64,000 bases of DNA from Alloscardovia criceti DSM 17774 (GTDB lineage Bacteria > Actinomycetota > Actinomycetes > Actinomycetales > Bifidobacteriaceae), in the NCBI RefSeq assembly GCF_000376885.1, contig NZ_AQXR01000008.1, positions 62,001 to 126,000 on the forward strand, in the 5' to 3' direction. The notes under the pieces were generated by a model. It searched no databases. It saw only the letters and a program-made list of their open reading frames with translations, and was not told the DNA's origin. Numbering within the stretch: position 1 is the stretch's first letter; the number at the start of each line of letters is the position of its first letter. Below, piece by piece: positions 63,185-64,000 of the stretch. The position numbers and the translations under genes were made by a program.

Positions 63185-64000
63185 TTATTTCATCTGCTCT
63201 TTCATGCCTCGCAACTGGACCGCATACGCCACAGCCATGGTGATGATGGCCATCACAATAGCCAAGGCAGCCGCGTAATTACTTTGATTACCGGAGAAGC
63301 TGAGGTTGTAAGCGTACATATTTGGTGTGTAATACGTGGTGACGGCATTGCCCGGTACCATGTTTTGCAAAATGCTTGGCTCGTTAAACAGCTGGAATGA
63401 ACCAATAATCGAGAAGATGACGGTAATCGCTAGCGAACCTCGCAGCTCGGGTAATTTAATGCTCTTAATCACTTGCCATTCGGAGGCGCCATCGATGGAA
63501 GCCGCTTCGTACAGTGAGTGAGGAATGGTGGAGAGCGAGCTGTAGAAAATGAGCATGTTGTAGCCGGTGTAGCTCCATGTCACAATATTTCCAATGGATG
63601 CCAGCAGTACATTCGGCGTCAAAACATCCACATGCCAGCCGAAACAGGAGTTCATAGAGCCCACAAGACCATACTTGGAGCCGTATACGAATCCCCAAAT
63701 CAGTGTGGACACAACTGCAGGCACCGCGTATGGCAAGAAAGTGGAAATGCGGAAGAACTTCGTGCCATGCAGCTTCATGGAGTCAATCGCCAATGCCATC
63801 GCCGCTGCGAGGAACAGCATAATAGGCACCTGTACCACGGTAAAGATCGTCACACGACCTACCGAGCTCCAAAACTGCTCATCTGCGAAAAGACGCTGAT
63901 AATTGGAAAATCCAACGAAACGATTTCCACCAATCATGCGTTTTTGGAAAAATGAAATCCAAATAGCGTAAAGCACGGGAACGATAAATACAAAAATAAA
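63185..64000 (-). CDS. Sugar ABC transporter permease (MalF type), 5' end cut
   Basis: The frame is open to the right edge and reads FIFVFIVPVLYAIWISFF at the first helix, so the initiator is outside the window; a GTG at 63976 lies inside a membrane helix and is not a likely start. The EAA loop is YEAASIDGASEWQVIKSIKLPELRG. The carboxy end is basic (QLRGMKEQMK). It belongs to the operon of GH42 and LacI. Confidence 0.93.
   Translation of the reverse strand, partial: FIFVFIVPVLYAIWISFFQKRMIGGNRFVGFSNYQRLFADEQFWSSVGRVTIFTVVQVPIMLFLAAAMALAIDSMKLHGTKFFRISTFLPYAVPAVVSTLIWGFVYGSKYGLVGSMNSCFGWHVDVLTPNVLLASIGNIVTWSYTGYNMLIFYSSLSTIPHSLYEAASIDGASEWQVIKSIKLPELRGSLAITVIFSIIGSFQLFNEPSILQNMVPGNAVTTYYTPNMYAYNLSFSGNQSNYAAALAIVMAIITMAVAYAVQLRGMKEQMK

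Noticed and set aside
1-64000. CRISPR arrays, insertion sequences or phage modules
   Set aside because: No regularly spaced repeats, transposase or phage structural genes were found in either strand.

Overview
The window is a chromosomal segment of a Gram-positive actinobacterium, most likely a member of the Bifidobacteriaceae. The reasons are the extended division cluster (ftsZ, sepF, yggT, a large DivIVA/Wag31, lspA, an rluD-like gene, dnaE), the actinobacterial markers DUF3052, DUF3107 and the DUF2342 zinc-metalloprotease family, a PriA-like hisA product, and LacI-controlled sugar operons with GH42 and GH31 enzymes and no ATPase gene of their own. Base composition looks intermediate by eye, lower than in typical high-GC Bifidobacterium, so a genus such as Alloscardovia or Scardovia is possible; this cannot be settled from the window.

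Layout. 1-5.3 kb: a minus-strand histidine operon transcribed hisD-hisC-hisB-orf-hisH-hisA (hisA cut by the window edge), with a strong hairpin between hisD and hisC. 5.4-14.1 kb: ftsZ-sepF-yggT-wag31-lspA-rluD-dnaE, all minus. 14.3-21.9 kb: dus, glyQS, and an overlapping operon of a protein with four DivIVA-like motifs, a membrane alpha/beta hydrolase, recO and uppS. 22 kb: a tRNA-Val. 22.2-24.2 kb: a HAD phosphatase and an HSL-type esterase. 24.5-31.4 kb: an actinobacterial neighbourhood of DUF3052, an S16 protease that lacks the usual PDZ domain, a DUF2342 protein, a compact UvrD-like helicase, an APH-fold protein without its catalytic residues, and DUF3107. 31.5-41.7 kb: single genes (PHP phosphatase, VKOR, YjbR, hydrolase, dapF, patatin, murI, a DUF488-GNAT fusion, metY, DUF1304, MFS). 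41.9-48.1 kb: glutamate synthase gltBD. 48.6-54.9 kb: a LacI-regulated ABC uptake and GH31 (alpha-xylosidase-like) operon with a perfect palindromic operator. 55-58.8 kb: a DUF3290/DUF421 membrane pair and a tandem pair of paralogous two-TM proteins of unknown family. 58.8-64 kb: a second sugar operon (two permeases, GH42 beta-galactosidase, LacI) running off the right edge, with a tRNA-like fragment between permease and beta-galactosidase.

How it works together. The left half is housekeeping: histidine synthesis, septum and pole proteins, cell-wall precursors (uppS, murI, dapF), replication and repair (dnaE, recO, helicase) and translation (glyQS, dus, tRNA-Val). The right half is nitrogen assimilation (GltBD) and two carbohydrate loci. 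Transcription ends at many clear stem-loop terminators, several of them placed so that they can serve convergent genes. A recurring feature is a -10-like hexamer placed 6-8 nt before the start codon with no Shine-Dalgarno sequence, which suggests leaderless transcripts for about eight genes. No CRISPR array, prophage or intact insertion sequence was seen.
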